The notes under the pieces were generated by a model that saw only the letters and a program-made list of their open reading frames with translations, searched no databases and was not told the DNA's origin. Below are positions 24,424-33,307 of a stretch of 64,000 nt of DNA, in pieces. The stretch's first letter is position 1. Every line of letters begins with the position of its first letter. Made by a program: the position numbers and the translations under genes. The stretch is from Bradyrhizobium zhengyangense (GTDB lineage: Bacteria; Pseudomonadota; Alphaproteobacteria; Rhizobiales; Xanthobacteraceae): positions 248,001-312,000 of the forward strand of contig NZ_JAKLUA010000005.1 in assembly GCF_022012435.1 (NCBI RefSeq). The letters are read 5' to 3'.

Positions 24424-25182
24424 TCAGCTTGCCGCGGCGACGCCATTGGCCGAAACGGTGAAGATCGCCCCTGCCTGAGCCGGCGGCTTGACCGCGGCTT
24501 CGAGCACCGCCTCGGCGACATCTGCGGGCGACTGGCGCGCGCCCATGTTCTCGAGGAACTTCTGCTGGGGAATGCCGAGGTAGCGGGCGTAGCCGGTCAC
24601 GGCGGCCTGCCCGAGCTCCGTCTCCGGCATGACACGGGAGGGGACGAGCGCGACGAAACGGATGCCGAGCTCGCGGCGATCAGATTCGGCCTGACAGTAT
24701 TGGGCAATGAACATCTGCATGCGCTTGGCGCCAGCGTAGCCGCCCGAGATCGGCGACCCGCCGAGGCCGGCCCCGCTGGAGATGATGACCACGACCGAGC
24801 CCGGCGCAAGCGGCAAGTTGAGCGCCTCGCGGCAGAACAGGAAGGCCATCTTGGTGTCGACTTCCCAATTCACGCCGAATTCGGCCCAGGTGAGCTCGGG
24901 GATCGGACGGACCGGCGGGATCGCCCCGCCGCATATCACCAGCAGATCGGGCCTCGTCCTGGCGAAGACCTCCTGCGGCGCGGCTTCCGAAGCGGCGTCC
25001 AGCGCCAGCGTGTCGACGCGCATTTCCTTTGCGAGATAGGAAAGACCGCGCGCCTGCCTGGCGACCGCCAGGACATGCGCACCTTCGTCCGCAGCACGCC
25101 GTACGATCTCGCGGCCGACGCCCCGGCTGGCGCCAAGGACGACCACTCGCTTGCCCTGCAGCAATCCGTTTTCCGACGACAT
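24424..25182 (-). CDS. SDR-family oxidoreductase
   Basis: Short-chain dehydrogenase/reductase, 252 residues. The NAD(P)-binding motif is GASRGVG near residue 18, and the catalytic serine (VVIISSGAG) and YAGAK (Y-x-x-x-K) are present, so it should be active. The stretch LVPSRVMPETELGQAAVTGY is similar in place and wording to the MPETE stretch of the nearby SDR at 25716-26510, so the two are likely related by duplication. It sits between a DUF3237 gene and an ECF sigma factor in one minus-strand run. Substrate unknown. Confidence 0.85.
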   Translation of the reverse strand: MSSENGLLQGKRVVVLGASRGVGREIVRRAADEGAHVLAVARQARGLSYLAKEMRVDTLALDAASEAAPQEVFARTRPDLLVICGGAIPPVRPIPELTWAEFGVNWEVDTKMAFLFCREALNLPLAPGSVVVIISSGAGLGGSPISGGYAGAKRMQMFIAQYCQAESDRRELGIRFVALVPSRVMPETELGQAAVTGYARYLGIPQQKFLENMGARQSPADVAEAVLEAAVKPPAQAGAIFTVSANGVAAAS

Positions 25183-25211
25183 GGCTCAAATCTCCCAAGC
25201 GCGCCCCAATC

Positions 25212-25652
25212 TCAATGCAGATACGCGTCGATGTGGATCTTGCCTGTCGCCAGGTTCGCGTAGCCCGCGCCCCAGGCCGGCCGTGCGTTGACCCAGGCAT
25301 AGGCCGCGGCGGCCGTGGTGAGGTCGATCTTCACAGCCAGGTCGACGATCGGCTCACCGTCGCGCGGGGTCCCGACGCCGTCGGCGGAAAACGCGATCCG
25401 GCTGCCATCCTCGGTCTCGATGGTCGCGCGGAGATCGAGCTCCCTGCGGCCATCGGCACGGACACGCAAATAGTCGATGCCGCGCATCGCGCCCGTCATG
25501 CGGCCTTTGATCGGTCCCGCGAGCGCGACGTCGAATTGAGCGCCGTGCAGCGGCACACTCTGTTGTCCCGCTAATACGGCCTGCATGTTCAGGCCGTATT
25601 CAGTCACACTCATGATGTCGAGATCGTATTCGAAGATCTTTTCGTAGCTCAT
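25212..25652 (-). CDS. DUF3237-family protein
   Basis: 146 residues, no signal peptide or membrane segment. The pattern IKGRMTGAMRGIDYLRVRAD, then LDLRATIETEDGSRIAF and the ending NARPAWGAGYANLATGKIHI resembles DUF3237, a beta-barrel family whose members are often encoded with SDRs and aromatic or steroid catabolic genes. It lies 29 bases before the SDR at 25182 in the same orientation, so it is probably co-transcribed. Biochemical role is unknown; a lyase or binding role is sometimes assumed for the family. Confidence 0.75.
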   Translation of the reverse strand: MSYEKIFEYDLDIMSVTEYGLNMQAVLAGQQSVPLHGAQFDVALAGPIKGRMTGAMRGIDYLRVRADGRRELDLRATIETEDGSRIAFSADGVGTPRDGEPIVDLAVKIDLTTAAAAYAWVNARPAWGAGYANLATGKIHIDAYLH

Positions 25653-25715
25653 GGCTTCTCTCTCTTAAGTGTCTCTACAAACCCGGCGTCGCTGATCGCC
25701 GGCAGCAGAACGCGC

Positions 25716-26510
25716 TCAGTCGACGATCAACCCGCCGGTCAGGTTCGCCACGGTTCCGGTCATACCGCTGCCCCGATCGGAGACCAGGAAGGCCGCCATG
25801 TCCGCCACCTCGGAGAGCTTGCTCGAGCGCTTGCGATGCGTGAGGCTCTCGATGAAGCCCAGGAACTGCTCGCGCGGGATGCCCATCGCGCTGGCATGCA
25901 GCCCGAAGACGACCTCGATTGTCTCCGTCTCCGGCATGCCGGTCGAGCGCAGGCAGATCGCGCGAACACCTCTCGCACCGAATTCGGCGGACAGGTTGCG
26001 GTTCAAGGCTTCCATCGCCGCCCAGGCGGGACCCATCCCTCCGACCAGAGCCGCACCGAGCCGTGCGGGTTCAGGGGTGTGCATCAACAGCACACCGGAG
26101 CCTTGCCCGGCCATTCGCCGTGCCGCCGCTCGCGCCGTCAGGAAGTGCGATCGCATGTAGGCGGTGATCGGCGCGGTGAAGCTGTCGACCGACAGCTGGG
26201 CAATCGGGATCCCCTGGGTCCCTGGCTGCGGGATCGGCGTGATGGCGTTGAAAGACACATCTAGCCGCCCGCTGGACTTGAAGACCGTGGCCACGTGGCT
26301 TTCCACGGCCTCTTCGTCCAGAGCATCGACCTGAAAGGCCGTTGCTGTTCCGCCTGCTGCGACAATCTCCTTGGCCACGCGCTCGACCTTGCCGAGCGTG
26401 CGGCCGGAGAGGAAGACTTTGGCCCCTTCGCGGGCGAATGTCCGCGCCACGGCGCCGCCGATGGCCCCGCCGGCGCCGTAAATGACTGCTGTCTTGTTTT
26501 CGAGGAGCAT
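25716..26510 (-). CDS. SDR-fold protein lacking the catalytic Tyr and Lys
   Basis: 264 residues with an SDR Rossmann fold: cofactor motif GAGGAIGG near residue 12, NxI-like segment FNAITPIP, and a C-terminal GSGMTGTVANLTGGLIVD typical of FabG-like proteins. Where active SDRs have S...YxxxK, this one reads MGPAWAAMEALNRNLSAEF: aligning EALNRNLSAEF with the usual EALTRSLAAEL puts Met and Trp at the Tyr and Lys positions. It may therefore be a non-catalytic binding or regulatory subunit, or use a different mechanism. It precedes the DUF3237 and SDR genes. Ribosome site AAGGGC before ATG 26510. Confidence 0.82.
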   Translation of the reverse strand: MLLENKTAVIYGAGGAIGGAVARTFAREGAKVFLSGRTLGKVERVAKEIVAAGGTATAFQVDALDEEAVESHVATVFKSSGRLDVSFNAITPIPQPGTQGIPIAQLSVDSFTAPITAYMRSHFLTARAAARRMAGQGSGVLLMHTPEPARLGAALVGGMGPAWAAMEALNRNLSAEFGARGVRAICLRSTGMPETETIEVVFGLHASAMGIPREQFLGFIESLTHRKRSSKLSEVADMAAFLVSDRGSGMTGTVANLTGGLIVD

Positions 26511-26646
26511 GACGAGCCCTTTTCATCTCGAGTTCGGTGCGGAGGCCGGTTTGGCCACCGTCATCGCTCATAGAGACCCTCGGCACCCCGGAGACTCATC
26601 GGCGTCGGCGAAAAAATTTCGGGGTGTCGCGAAGCGACAGCAGGCC

Positions 26647-27108
26647 TCACGCCTTCCGCCTATAAGTCGTGACCATCGTGTAGTCCTTGCGCGGACCTGA
26701 CACGATGTGGCGAATGACAAAGCTGCCTTCGGGGCGGAAGGTGTAGGTCGACTGATAACGGTCGAAACCACACAGATGGTCGGCGCTTCCGTTCAAGGCG
26801 CCGTCGTCGGACGCAACCAGTTCGACCGTGTGGAAGAGCCGCGGCGGGGCCTCCTTGAAGAAGACGTCGAATCCGCGGCCGTGCCCGTGGAAGACGTACT
26901 CGCGCTCAGCTTCGAGTTCTGTGCCGGTCAGGAGCTTCAACCGTCCCTGTTCGCGATAGGCCAGGCCGTCCGGGCCGGACGGCGTGAAGGTCGCAAGACC
27001 CTGCATGCTCCCCTGCCCCTCGATCAGCCTGTTGAACGACCAGGAGCCGGTCAGCCGCTTCGTCACCTCGGAGCCGTCACCCCAGTTGCCGGTCACAGTC
27101 TCGTTCAT
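26647..27108 (-). CDS. DUF6314-family protein
   Basis: 153 residues from ATG 27108, which follows GAAGGAT closely; the longer frame to 27219 would overlap the divergent gene's upstream region and has no ribosome site. It matches DUF6314: RLTGSWSFNRLIEGQGSMQG, then YREQGRLKLLTG, a Y-V-F-H-G-H strand and PRLFHTVEL, followed by HLCGFDRYQSTYTF. The fold is a lipocalin-like beta barrel, so a small ligand is likely. It is the first gene of the minus-strand run leading to the ECF sigma factor and is divergent from a 77-residue gene with 94 bases between starts. Confidence 0.75.
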   Translation of the reverse strand: MNETVTGNWGDGSEVTKRLTGSWSFNRLIEGQGSMQGLATFTPSGPDGLAYREQGRLKLLTGTELEAEREYVFHGHGRGFDVFFKEAPPRLFHTVELVASDDGALNGSADHLCGFDRYQSTYTFRPEGSFVIRHIVSGPRKDYTMVTTYRRKA

Positions 27109-27202
27109 ATCCTTCGGGCCTCGACCACCAGCGACGCGTTCGACTTTGCCGGGCCAGTACCTATATCCTGGGGCGGATAGGTGTCGATGCAGTGAGCATG
27201 TG

Positions 27203-27436
27203 ATGGCCAGGAGACCCACGACCGGAACGGACGTCGACGACCTGCCCCGCTATCTCGTCTGGGTTCGTGGGCTCGAGGGGCCGGAGCCGCAGAAATGGAT
27301 CGACATGGATTTCGGCATCGGCGACTGGAAACGGCCGCAGGTGCTGGCTTGGCTGGAGCTGCCGATGGACGAACGGCGCCTGCCGCTGTCGATGCTGGCA
27401 CGGCGCTATCCGCCACCGAAGGTGGAGACGCTATAA
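27203..27436 (+). CDS. Small hypothetical protein
   Basis: 77 residues from ATG 27203. Composition is charged with many Trp, Pro and Arg residues (LPRYLVWVRGLEGPEPQKWI, later DWKRPQVLAWLELPMDERRLPL), no membrane segment. The frame is open further upstream but that part overlaps the DUF6314 gene on the other strand. The codon usage fits the genome and the sequence reads like a folded small protein; no family recognised. Confidence 0.55.
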   Translation: MARRPTTGTDVDDLPRYLVWVRGLEGPEPQKWIDMDFGIGDWKRPQVLAWLELPMDERRLPLSMLARRYPPPKVETL

Positions 27437-27514
27437 GCGCGCGCACACTTGCCCCGCGCCGCCGACGGCGTCAGGCCGAACCTGCGGCGAAAGAGCGATT
27501 AAAATAAGAGAGGT

Positions 27515-27541
27515 CCCGGGGCTCGCCCGGGCATTTCTTTT
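27515..27541 (+). terminator. Weak possible terminator
   Basis: CCCGGG-GCTCG-CCCGGG hairpin followed by CATTTCTTTTG, about 80 bases after the 77-residue gene. The stem is only six base pairs and the T run is interrupted, so the call is tentative. Confidence 0.35.
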
Positions 27542-27717
27542 GCCGACTGTGGCCTAGTTCATAGACGGCCCGAGCGAGACAGCGCGATCCTTGTTGCTAC
27601 CTCGGCGCGTTCTCAGACAAAATACATCCAATATTTCATAGTGCATCTATCGATTGAATTCAGAGGATGCCGCCCTTCAGGGCTTGAAGCATCCCCGACA
27701 GAATTTCGGAGGGGCCC

Positions 27718-30429
27718 ATGACTCACCATGACGGAACGCCGCACGGCAGTCCTGTAGCAGCGGATCATCCGCATGCAGATCAGACTGCGACTACACCCGG
27801 CGCGCGGGTGCCGCGCAAGCTGGTGCTGTTCGCCGATGGCACCGGCAACGCCTTCACGACCCAGGAATCCAGCGTCTGGCGGCTCTACGAGGCGCTCGAC
27901 CACACCCAGCCCGACCAGATCGCCTATTACATCAAGGGTGTCGGCACCGCCGGCTGGGCGCCGCTCGCCGCGCTTGATGGCGCCACCGGCATCGGCGTGC
28001 CGGCCAACGTTCGCAAGCTCTATCGCTTTCTGTGCTGGAATTGGCGCCCGGGCGACGAGATCTACATCTTCGGCTTCAGCCGCGGTGCTTTCACCGCCCG
28101 CACGCTGGCGGCCCTGATCGCCAGCCAGGGTCTGGTGCCCGCAGTGATCGACGACGAGCCCGTCTCGCATGCCGAAATGGAGCGAAACACCATGTCCGCG
28201 TGGCGCGAATACCGCCGCGAGACGGTGCCGTGGAAGCGAAGCCTGCCGACGATCTGGATCACGCGCCTAATTCGGGACATCGTGCTCTACTTCTATCATT
28301 TGCTGTTCGGACACCGCTCCTACACCGCGGTCCGCGCGGCGATGAACGGCCGCAAGGACGTCAATATCGACTTCCTCGGACTGTTCGACACGGTCGAGGC
28401 CTTCGGCGTCCCGATCGAGGAACTGCGCGTTGCGATCGACTGGGCTATCTGGCCAATCTCGTTCCGCAACCACCGCCCCTCTCGCAAGGCAAAGTACATC
28501 TGTCACGCGCTTGGGCTCGACGACGAGCGCACTACCTTCCATCCGCTGCGGATTGACCAGTCTCATCTCGCGGCCGATCAGACGGTCAAAGAGGTATGGT
28601 TCGCCGGCGTCCATTCCGACATCGGCGGCGGCTATCCGGACTGCACATTGTCGTTCGTTCCGCTGGTCTGGATGGCCGACCAGCTCGGCAACAAGCTCCG
28701 CTTCCAGAAGGGCACCGTCGAGCACTTCAGGGACTATCAATCGGCGATCGGGCCGATGCACGATTCGCGCAGCGGTGCGGCGGTGCTGTATCGCTACGGC
28801 CCGCGTCCGGTCATGGCGGGCAAGGCCAACGGCGGCACGCCTGTGGTGCATTTCGCCGTGGTCGAGCGCATGCTGCACGGCTGCGACGACTACGCGCCGA
28901 TCATGCTTCCCGCCGACGCCCGGGTGCTGATGCCTGACGGCACCAAGCTCGACCTCACCGACCAGGGGACGCGCGAGGCGATGAAGGGCGCCTATCTGAC
29001 GAAGGCCAGGGGATCGCGACGGCAGAAGGAAGCCGAGGCGTTCACCGCGATGAGCATGCCCGACGCCGAGATGGCCTCGCTCGCGCGTGACACCGTATGG
29101 TGGCGGCGCGTCGCCTATTTCGCGCTGCTGTTCATGGTCGGCGTGATCGCCGCCTGGCCGTGGATCTCTTATCCGTTGGTGCAATGGTCCAAACAGCCCG
29201 TGGGCCATGAGGGGATCTCCATCATCGCAAACATCGACTGGGTGCTGGGCGCCGTGGTGGCCCCGTTCGCCAATCTCGTCAGGGACGTGATGCCGTCCTA
29301 TGCGGCGCCCTGGCTCGACGTCGCGGTCTACTATCCGTTCATCACGTCGATCGTGGGCGCGCTGACCTGGTGGATCTGGAACAAGAATTCGGAGCTGCGT
29401 GACACCATCCAGGAACGCGCGCGCCTCGCCTGGAATACGCCCCGTCGCAAGGCGAGCCTGAGCCACATCGACGAGCCGGGCCCGCTGTTGAGGTTCGGCC
29501 ATTGGATGCGGACGAATGCCGGACCGGCAGGCCGCCTCATCACCAAGGGCCTCGTGCCGGCCATCTTCCTGCTCACGATCTTCGGCTCGGCGGCACTGAT
29601 CCTGTCGAACAGCTTGTTCACCGGGCGCGTCGCACTCGGAAAGGTCTGCACCACAAGCAAGGATGCTGCCGGATCACCCCAGATCGGCACGCCGGTGCGC
29701 GACGACCCGACCGATGCAGTCGCGCTGTTCGACACCAGGACGTTTTGCTGGTGGAGCGGGCTCGCGGTCGAGAAAGGCCGCAAATATCGCGTCTTCATCG
29801 ACGTCAAGGAGCCCTGGTTCGACCGCACCACCTTGAGCGGAGCGAACGGCTTCCGGACGCATGGGCTGCGTCATACCATCGCTTTGCCGGAGCTGCGTCT
29901 GTACGCGGCAAACTGGTTCCAGCCCGTGGTTCGCATTGGGACGAAAGGGGTGACTGAGCTTCCCCTGCAGGCGATCAACGTGATCCCGGCTGACGCGTTG
30001 CCGCGTCGGGCCAAGCCGACGCTTCCTGCGGAAGACGATGTTGAAGGACAGAATCAATATCCCGTCAGCCTCGACGATATCGACCGGTTCAAGGGCGAGC
30101 TGAAGACGCTCGGCAATTTCGAGCCGATCCCGCAGGATATGCTCGCGGCTGCGGAGCAGGTCTGGCGGACCGAAGGACTGACCGACCGCATCGTCGCCGA
30201 GTTCATCGCCCCTGACTCCGGCGAACTGTTCTTCTACGTCAACGATGCGGTGCAGATCTTCCCGCAGCTCTTGCCGCAGTCGATGGTGCCGTCGTGGCTC
30301 TTGGTGATCCAGGGCCCACCGGATCTATTCTATCGCAACAACACCGGCACGGCGAAAATCTCGGTGCAGCGCCTGCCCGCACCTGCGCTGCCCGCGGCGA
30401 AGACCACTTCGCCGCTGGCGAACAAGTAA
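27718..30429 (+). CDS. DUF2235 alpha/beta-hydrolase with C-terminal membrane segments
   Basis: A 903-residue protein. Residues about 33-400 form a DUF2235 hydrolase domain: KLVLFADGTGN at the start, GFSRGAFTARTLAALI with the nucleophile S121, DFLGLFDTVEAFG, and WFAGVHSDIGGGYPD near residue 295-310 carrying likely acid and histidine. Three hydrophobic segments follow at about 467-490, 538-558 and 611-634, then a soluble region of about 260 residues with no recognised domain. Some DUF2235 proteins are phospholipase effectors (Tle1 type) delivered by type VI secretion, but no VgrG, PAAR or immunity gene is adjacent, so a housekeeping lipase-like role at the membrane is equally likely. ATG 27718 follows GGAGGGGCCC. 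A small hairpin (GGATGC...GCATCC, 27665-27694) lies in the leader. Confidence 0.82.
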   Translation: MTHHDGTPHGSPVAADHPHADQTATTPGARVPRKLVLFADGTGNAFTTQESSVWRLYEALDHTQPDQIAYYIKGVGTAGWAPLAALDGATGIGVPANVRKLYRFLCWNWRPGDEIYIFGFSRGAFTARTLAALIASQGLVPAVIDDEPVSHAEMERNTMSAWREYRRETVPWKRSLPTIWITRLIRDIVLYFYHLLFGHRSYTAVRAAMNGRKDVNIDFLGLFDTVEAFGVPIEELRVAIDWAIWPISFRNHRPSRKAKYICHALGLDDERTTFHPLRIDQSHLAADQTVKEVWFAGVHSDIGGGYPDCTLSFVPLVWMADQLGNKLRFQKGTVEHFRDYQSAIGPMHDSRSGAAVLYRYGPRPVMAGKANGGTPVVHFAVVERMLHGCDDYAPIMLPADARVLMPDGTKLDLTDQGTREAMKGAYLTKARGSRRQKEAEAFTAMSMPDAEMASLARDTVWWRRVAYFALLFMVGVIAAWPWISYPLVQWSKQPVGHEGISIIANIDWVLGAVVAPFANLVRDVMPSYAAPWLDVAVYYPFITSIVGALTWWIWNKNSELRDTIQERARLAWNTPRRKASLSHIDEPGPLLRFGHWMRTNAGPAGRLITKGLVPAIFLLTIFGSAALILSNSLFTGRVALGKVCTTSKDAAGSPQIGTPVRDDPTDAVALFDTRTFCWWSGLAVEKGRKYRVFIDVKEPWFDRTTLSGANGFRTHGLRHTIALPELRLYAANWFQPVVRIGTKGVTELPLQAINVIPADALPRRAKPTLPAEDDVEGQNQYPVSLDDIDRFKGELKTLGNFEPIPQDMLAAAEQVWRTEGLTDRIVAEFIAPDSGELFFYVNDAVQIFPQLLPQSMVPSWLLVIQGPPDLFYRNNTGTAKISVQRLPAPALPAAKTTSPLANK

Positions 30430-30563
30430 CGCCACGCCGAGCTGCGCAAACGAAGCCGTTGGGCTCTCAACGCATGGCCTCGCCCCCATGATTATGGGTG
30501 TCGCGCCGGTATGGCCGCGGCTAGACTGGCTGCACACGCCGCGGGGGACACGCGGCCGGGACC

Positions 30564-31241
30564 ATGACCATGACGGACCAGGACGAGACCGGTGAGGTCA
30601 TCACCATCCTCCTCGTCGAAGACGACGCACCGACCTGCTGGCGCCTTCAGGACGCGCTGGCGAAGGCCGGCTACGAGGTGCACACGGCCGGCACGCTGGG
30701 CGAAGCCCGCAGCGCGCTTGCGAGCGGCGCGCCCCGCGTGCTGCTGACCGATCTGCGGCTGCCCGACGGCCACGGCGTCGAGCTGATCCGCGAGACCAGG
30801 CAGCGTTTTCCCAATACCGAGATCATGGTGATCTCGGCGCTGGGCGACGAGGAAAGCGTCATCTCCGCCATCACCGTTGGCGCCACCGGCTATCTGCTCA
30901 AGGACGCCTTCCCGACCGACATCGCGACCACCGTGCGCGATCTGGTCGCCGGGCATTCGCCGATCTCAGCCTCGATCGCGCGCTTCATCGTGCGGCGAAC
31001 GCAGAATTCGGCCGAGCCACCGCCGGGGCCGGTGCTCAACACCGCAAAGCTGACACCGCGCGAGATCGACATCCTCTGGGGCATCGCCAAGGGATTTAGC
31101 TACGCCGAGATCGCCAGCCACCTCGGTCTGTCCAGGCAGACCGTGCCCGGTCACATCAAGAACATCTATCGCAAGCTCGAGGTGCACACGCGCAGCGAAG
31201 CGGTGTTCGAGGCGGTGCAGCAGGGCCTGATCAAGCTGTGA
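30564..31241 (+). CDS. NarL/LuxR-type response regulator
   Basis: 225 residues. The receiver domain (about 12-130) has the acidic pair ED (19-20), the phospho-acceptor D63 in LLTDLRLPDGHG, S/T and K switch residues in VISALGDEE and GYLLKDAF. The C-terminal LuxR domain is LTPREIDILWGIAKGFSYAE then IASHLGLSRQTVPGHIKNIY. The gene overlaps the downstream sensor kinase by four bases (GTGA), so the two are a cognate pair. The usual 'TVKxH' of the recognition helix reads TVPGH here. Confidence 0.9.
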   Translation: MTMTDQDETGEVITILLVEDDAPTCWRLQDALAKAGYEVHTAGTLGEARSALASGAPRVLLTDLRLPDGHGVELIRETRQRFPNTEIMVISALGDEESVISAITVGATGYLLKDAFPTDIATTVRDLVAGHSPISASIARFIVRRTQNSAEPPPGPVLNTAKLTPREIDILWGIAKGFSYAEIASHLGLSRQTVPGHIKNIYRKLEVHTRSEAVFEAVQQGLIKL

Positions 31242-33157
31242 GCGAGATTGCCGCGAAGACAGCAGTGCCCAGGCACGCGCTTCAGCTCGCGCGCATGGCG
31301 GCATATCTGTTGCTCCAGGCGCTGATCGTGATCGCCATCATCCTGGGGCTGCGGCTCTTCGAGCCGCGCGACCCCGATAATTTTGCCGTGAGCGAGTTCT
31401 CACTGCGCGAAGCCGGCACGACGCGGCCCGTGACGCTGCCTGAATTCACCGCGTCGCGCTATTCGCTCACCGATCCGCCGCTCTATTCGGGCAGATTCGT
31501 GTTCAGGGACGACGGCGCTGACGCGACCTGGTCGGTGTTCCTGCCGCGCTTCAGCAACGGCGTCGAGGTCGCGATCAACGGCGTCGCGATCCTGGACTCC
31601 CGGCGCGATCCCACGGCCAACCGGCCCGACCGCAACACGCCCGAGATCGCGGTGATCCCGGCTTCGCTGCTGCACGAGGGCAGCAACGACATTTCCGTGC
31701 GGCTGTTCGTGTGGGGACCGCTACGCGGCTTCCTCGACACCGTCTATGTCGGCCCGGACGCCGCCTTGCGCCCGGCCTTCGAGACCCGCACGCTGCTGTT
31801 CGTCACGCTGCCCGTGGTGTTCTCCGCCTGGCAGTCGATCCTCGCCGTCATCCTCGCCATCATGTGGCTGATGCGGCGACACGAGCCTGTCTATGGCGTG
31901 CTCGCGGTGGCGATGGTGCTCGGCGTCGTGCAGGCTTTCATCACGCCGCCGGTGCCGCCGGCCGACTCGTCCAGGCTTGTCGGCGTGCTGCTCTCCTCCG
32001 CGCCGATCGAGAGCGCACTGATCGTGGCGTCGGCGGTGCTGTTCCTCGGCTGGCGCTGGCCGCGCTATGGCGTGTTGCTGTTCGTGCCCGGACTCATCGT
32101 GATCGCAGGCGGTCTCATCGCCGGTCCGCCACTGCCGCGCATTCTCTTCATGCTTCTAGGTATCCCCACGGTCGGATTCTGTCTGGTCCTGATGGCCGGC
32201 ATCGCAGCCTACGCCGCGCTCCAACGTCAGGACGTCGTCAGCCTCGCGCTCGGCTGTGCGGCGACCATCGTGCTGACCTGCTGGGCCCACGACATGCTGT
32301 CGGTGTTCGAGATCATGCCCAACGAACGCACCTTCGTATCGCGGCTGTCCTACTCGGCGCTGCTGATTGCGATCGGCGCCGGCCTGACCTGGCGCTTCGC
32401 TCGGGCGCTGAATCAGGTCGACAGCTTTGCCGGCCAGCTCGTCGCGCGCGTGCGCGAGGCGGAGGAACGGCTGAAAGCAAGCTTTGTCCGCGAGGAGGCG
32501 CGCGCACGGGCCGCAGCGCTGGCCAACGAGCGCACGCGGCTGATGCGCGACCTGCATGACGGCCTCGGCGGCCAGCTCATCAGCATCGTCGCACTCTCCG
32601 AGCGCGGGCACGAGGGCGCGACCATCACGGACGCCGCGCGCGCCGCGCTGAGGGATTTGCGTCTCGTCATCGATTCCATGGACGACATCGGCGGCGATCT
32701 CATGCTCGCGCTCGGTTCGTGGCGCGAGCGCGCGGCGATGCAGCTGCGGCCGCATGACATCGCACTCGACTGGCGCGTGGCAACGCCGCAGGGCCTGCCG
32801 CTGCACCCGGAACTGCGGCCCTGGCATGTCATCCAGATCGTGCGCATCCTGGACGAGGCCGTGACCAACGCGGTCAAGCACGCGGCCGCGCGCCGCATCA
32901 CCGTGACCGTCGAGACACGAAACGACGGCCAGGGACCATACGGCGTGATCAGCGTCGCGGACGATGGCCGCGGCTTTGCGCGTGGTGACGACGGCGAAGC
33001 TGCGGGTGGGGGCCAGACCGCGCGCGGCGTGCACAACATGAGAAGCCGCGCGAGACGTTGCGGCGCGGTGCTCGACCTGAGCTCGGATGGATCGGGCACA
33101 CGCGTACGGCTGCAATTGCCGCAGATCTTTCCCGACAGCGATGCGGCCGGCGGCTGA
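31238..33157 (+). CDS. Membrane sensor histidine kinase (HisKA_3, 7TMR-DISM-like)
   Basis: 639-residue sensor starting at GTG 31238, overlapping the response regulator stop. A first membrane helix (about 20-45) is followed by a periplasmic all-beta domain (about 50-185) like the DISM/jelly-roll extracellular modules, then seven hydrophobic segments to about residue 385, a linker helix, and a HisKA_3 dimerisation domain RLMRDLHDGLGGQLISIV with H440 as phospho-acceptor. The HATPase_c domain shows LDEAVTNAVKHAAARRI and DDGRGFARG. It phosphorylates the NarL-type regulator upstream. The periplasmic fold suggests a carbohydrate or small-molecule signal. Confidence 0.88.
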   Translation: MSEIAAKTAVPRHALQLARMAAYLLLQALIVIAIILGLRLFEPRDPDNFAVSEFSLREAGTTRPVTLPEFTASRYSLTDPPLYSGRFVFRDDGADATWSVFLPRFSNGVEVAINGVAILDSRRDPTANRPDRNTPEIAVIPASLLHEGSNDISVRLFVWGPLRGFLDTVYVGPDAALRPAFETRTLLFVTLPVVFSAWQSILAVILAIMWLMRRHEPVYGVLAVAMVLGVVQAFITPPVPPADSSRLVGVLLSSAPIESALIVASAVLFLGWRWPRYGVLLFVPGLIVIAGGLIAGPPLPRILFMLLGIPTVGFCLVLMAGIAAYAALQRQDVVSLALGCAATIVLTCWAHDMLSVFEIMPNERTFVSRLSYSALLIAIGAGLTWRFARALNQVDSFAGQLVARVREAEERLKASFVREEARARAAALANERTRLMRDLHDGLGGQLISIVALSERGHEGATITDAARAALRDLRLVIDSMDDIGGDLMLALGSWRERAAMQLRPHDIALDWRVATPQGLPLHPELRPWHVIQIVRILDEAVTNAVKHAAARRITVTVETRNDGQGPYGVISVADDGRGFARGDDGEAAGGGQTARGVHNMRSRARRCGAVLDLSSDGSGTRVRLQLPQIFPDSDAAGG

Positions 33158-33307
33158 AAAGCCCCCTCCCCGGGCGCATGGGACGTGCGGGGAGAGGGAT
33201 CGGGCCGGGATCTTGGCTTGCGAAGGACGGGGGGTTCGCTCGCGGGCTCGCTTGCAGCGGGCTCCCTTGGCCCGAAAGAATGCAATCAACTCAATCCAGC
33301 AAAGTCA
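33158..33307. repeat. Intergenic hairpin of CCCTCCCC/GGGGAGAGGG type
   Basis: Just after the kinase stop, CCCTCCCC at 33164-33171 can pair with GGGGAGAGGG around 33189-33198. Similar C/G-rich pairs recur in this genome type, for example near 60140-60165 in this window. It may act as a terminator without a T tract. The rest of the gap shows nothing further. Confidence 0.35.

Noticed and set aside
27718..30429. Type VI secretion effector locus
   Set aside because: DUF2235 alone is not enough; no VgrG, PAAR, Hcp or immunity-like gene lies within the adjacent 5 kb on either side.
32156..33289. 377-codon minus-strand frame over the sensor kinase
   Set aside because: Antisense of the HisKA_3 and HATPase region; no recognisable domain and no ribosome site.
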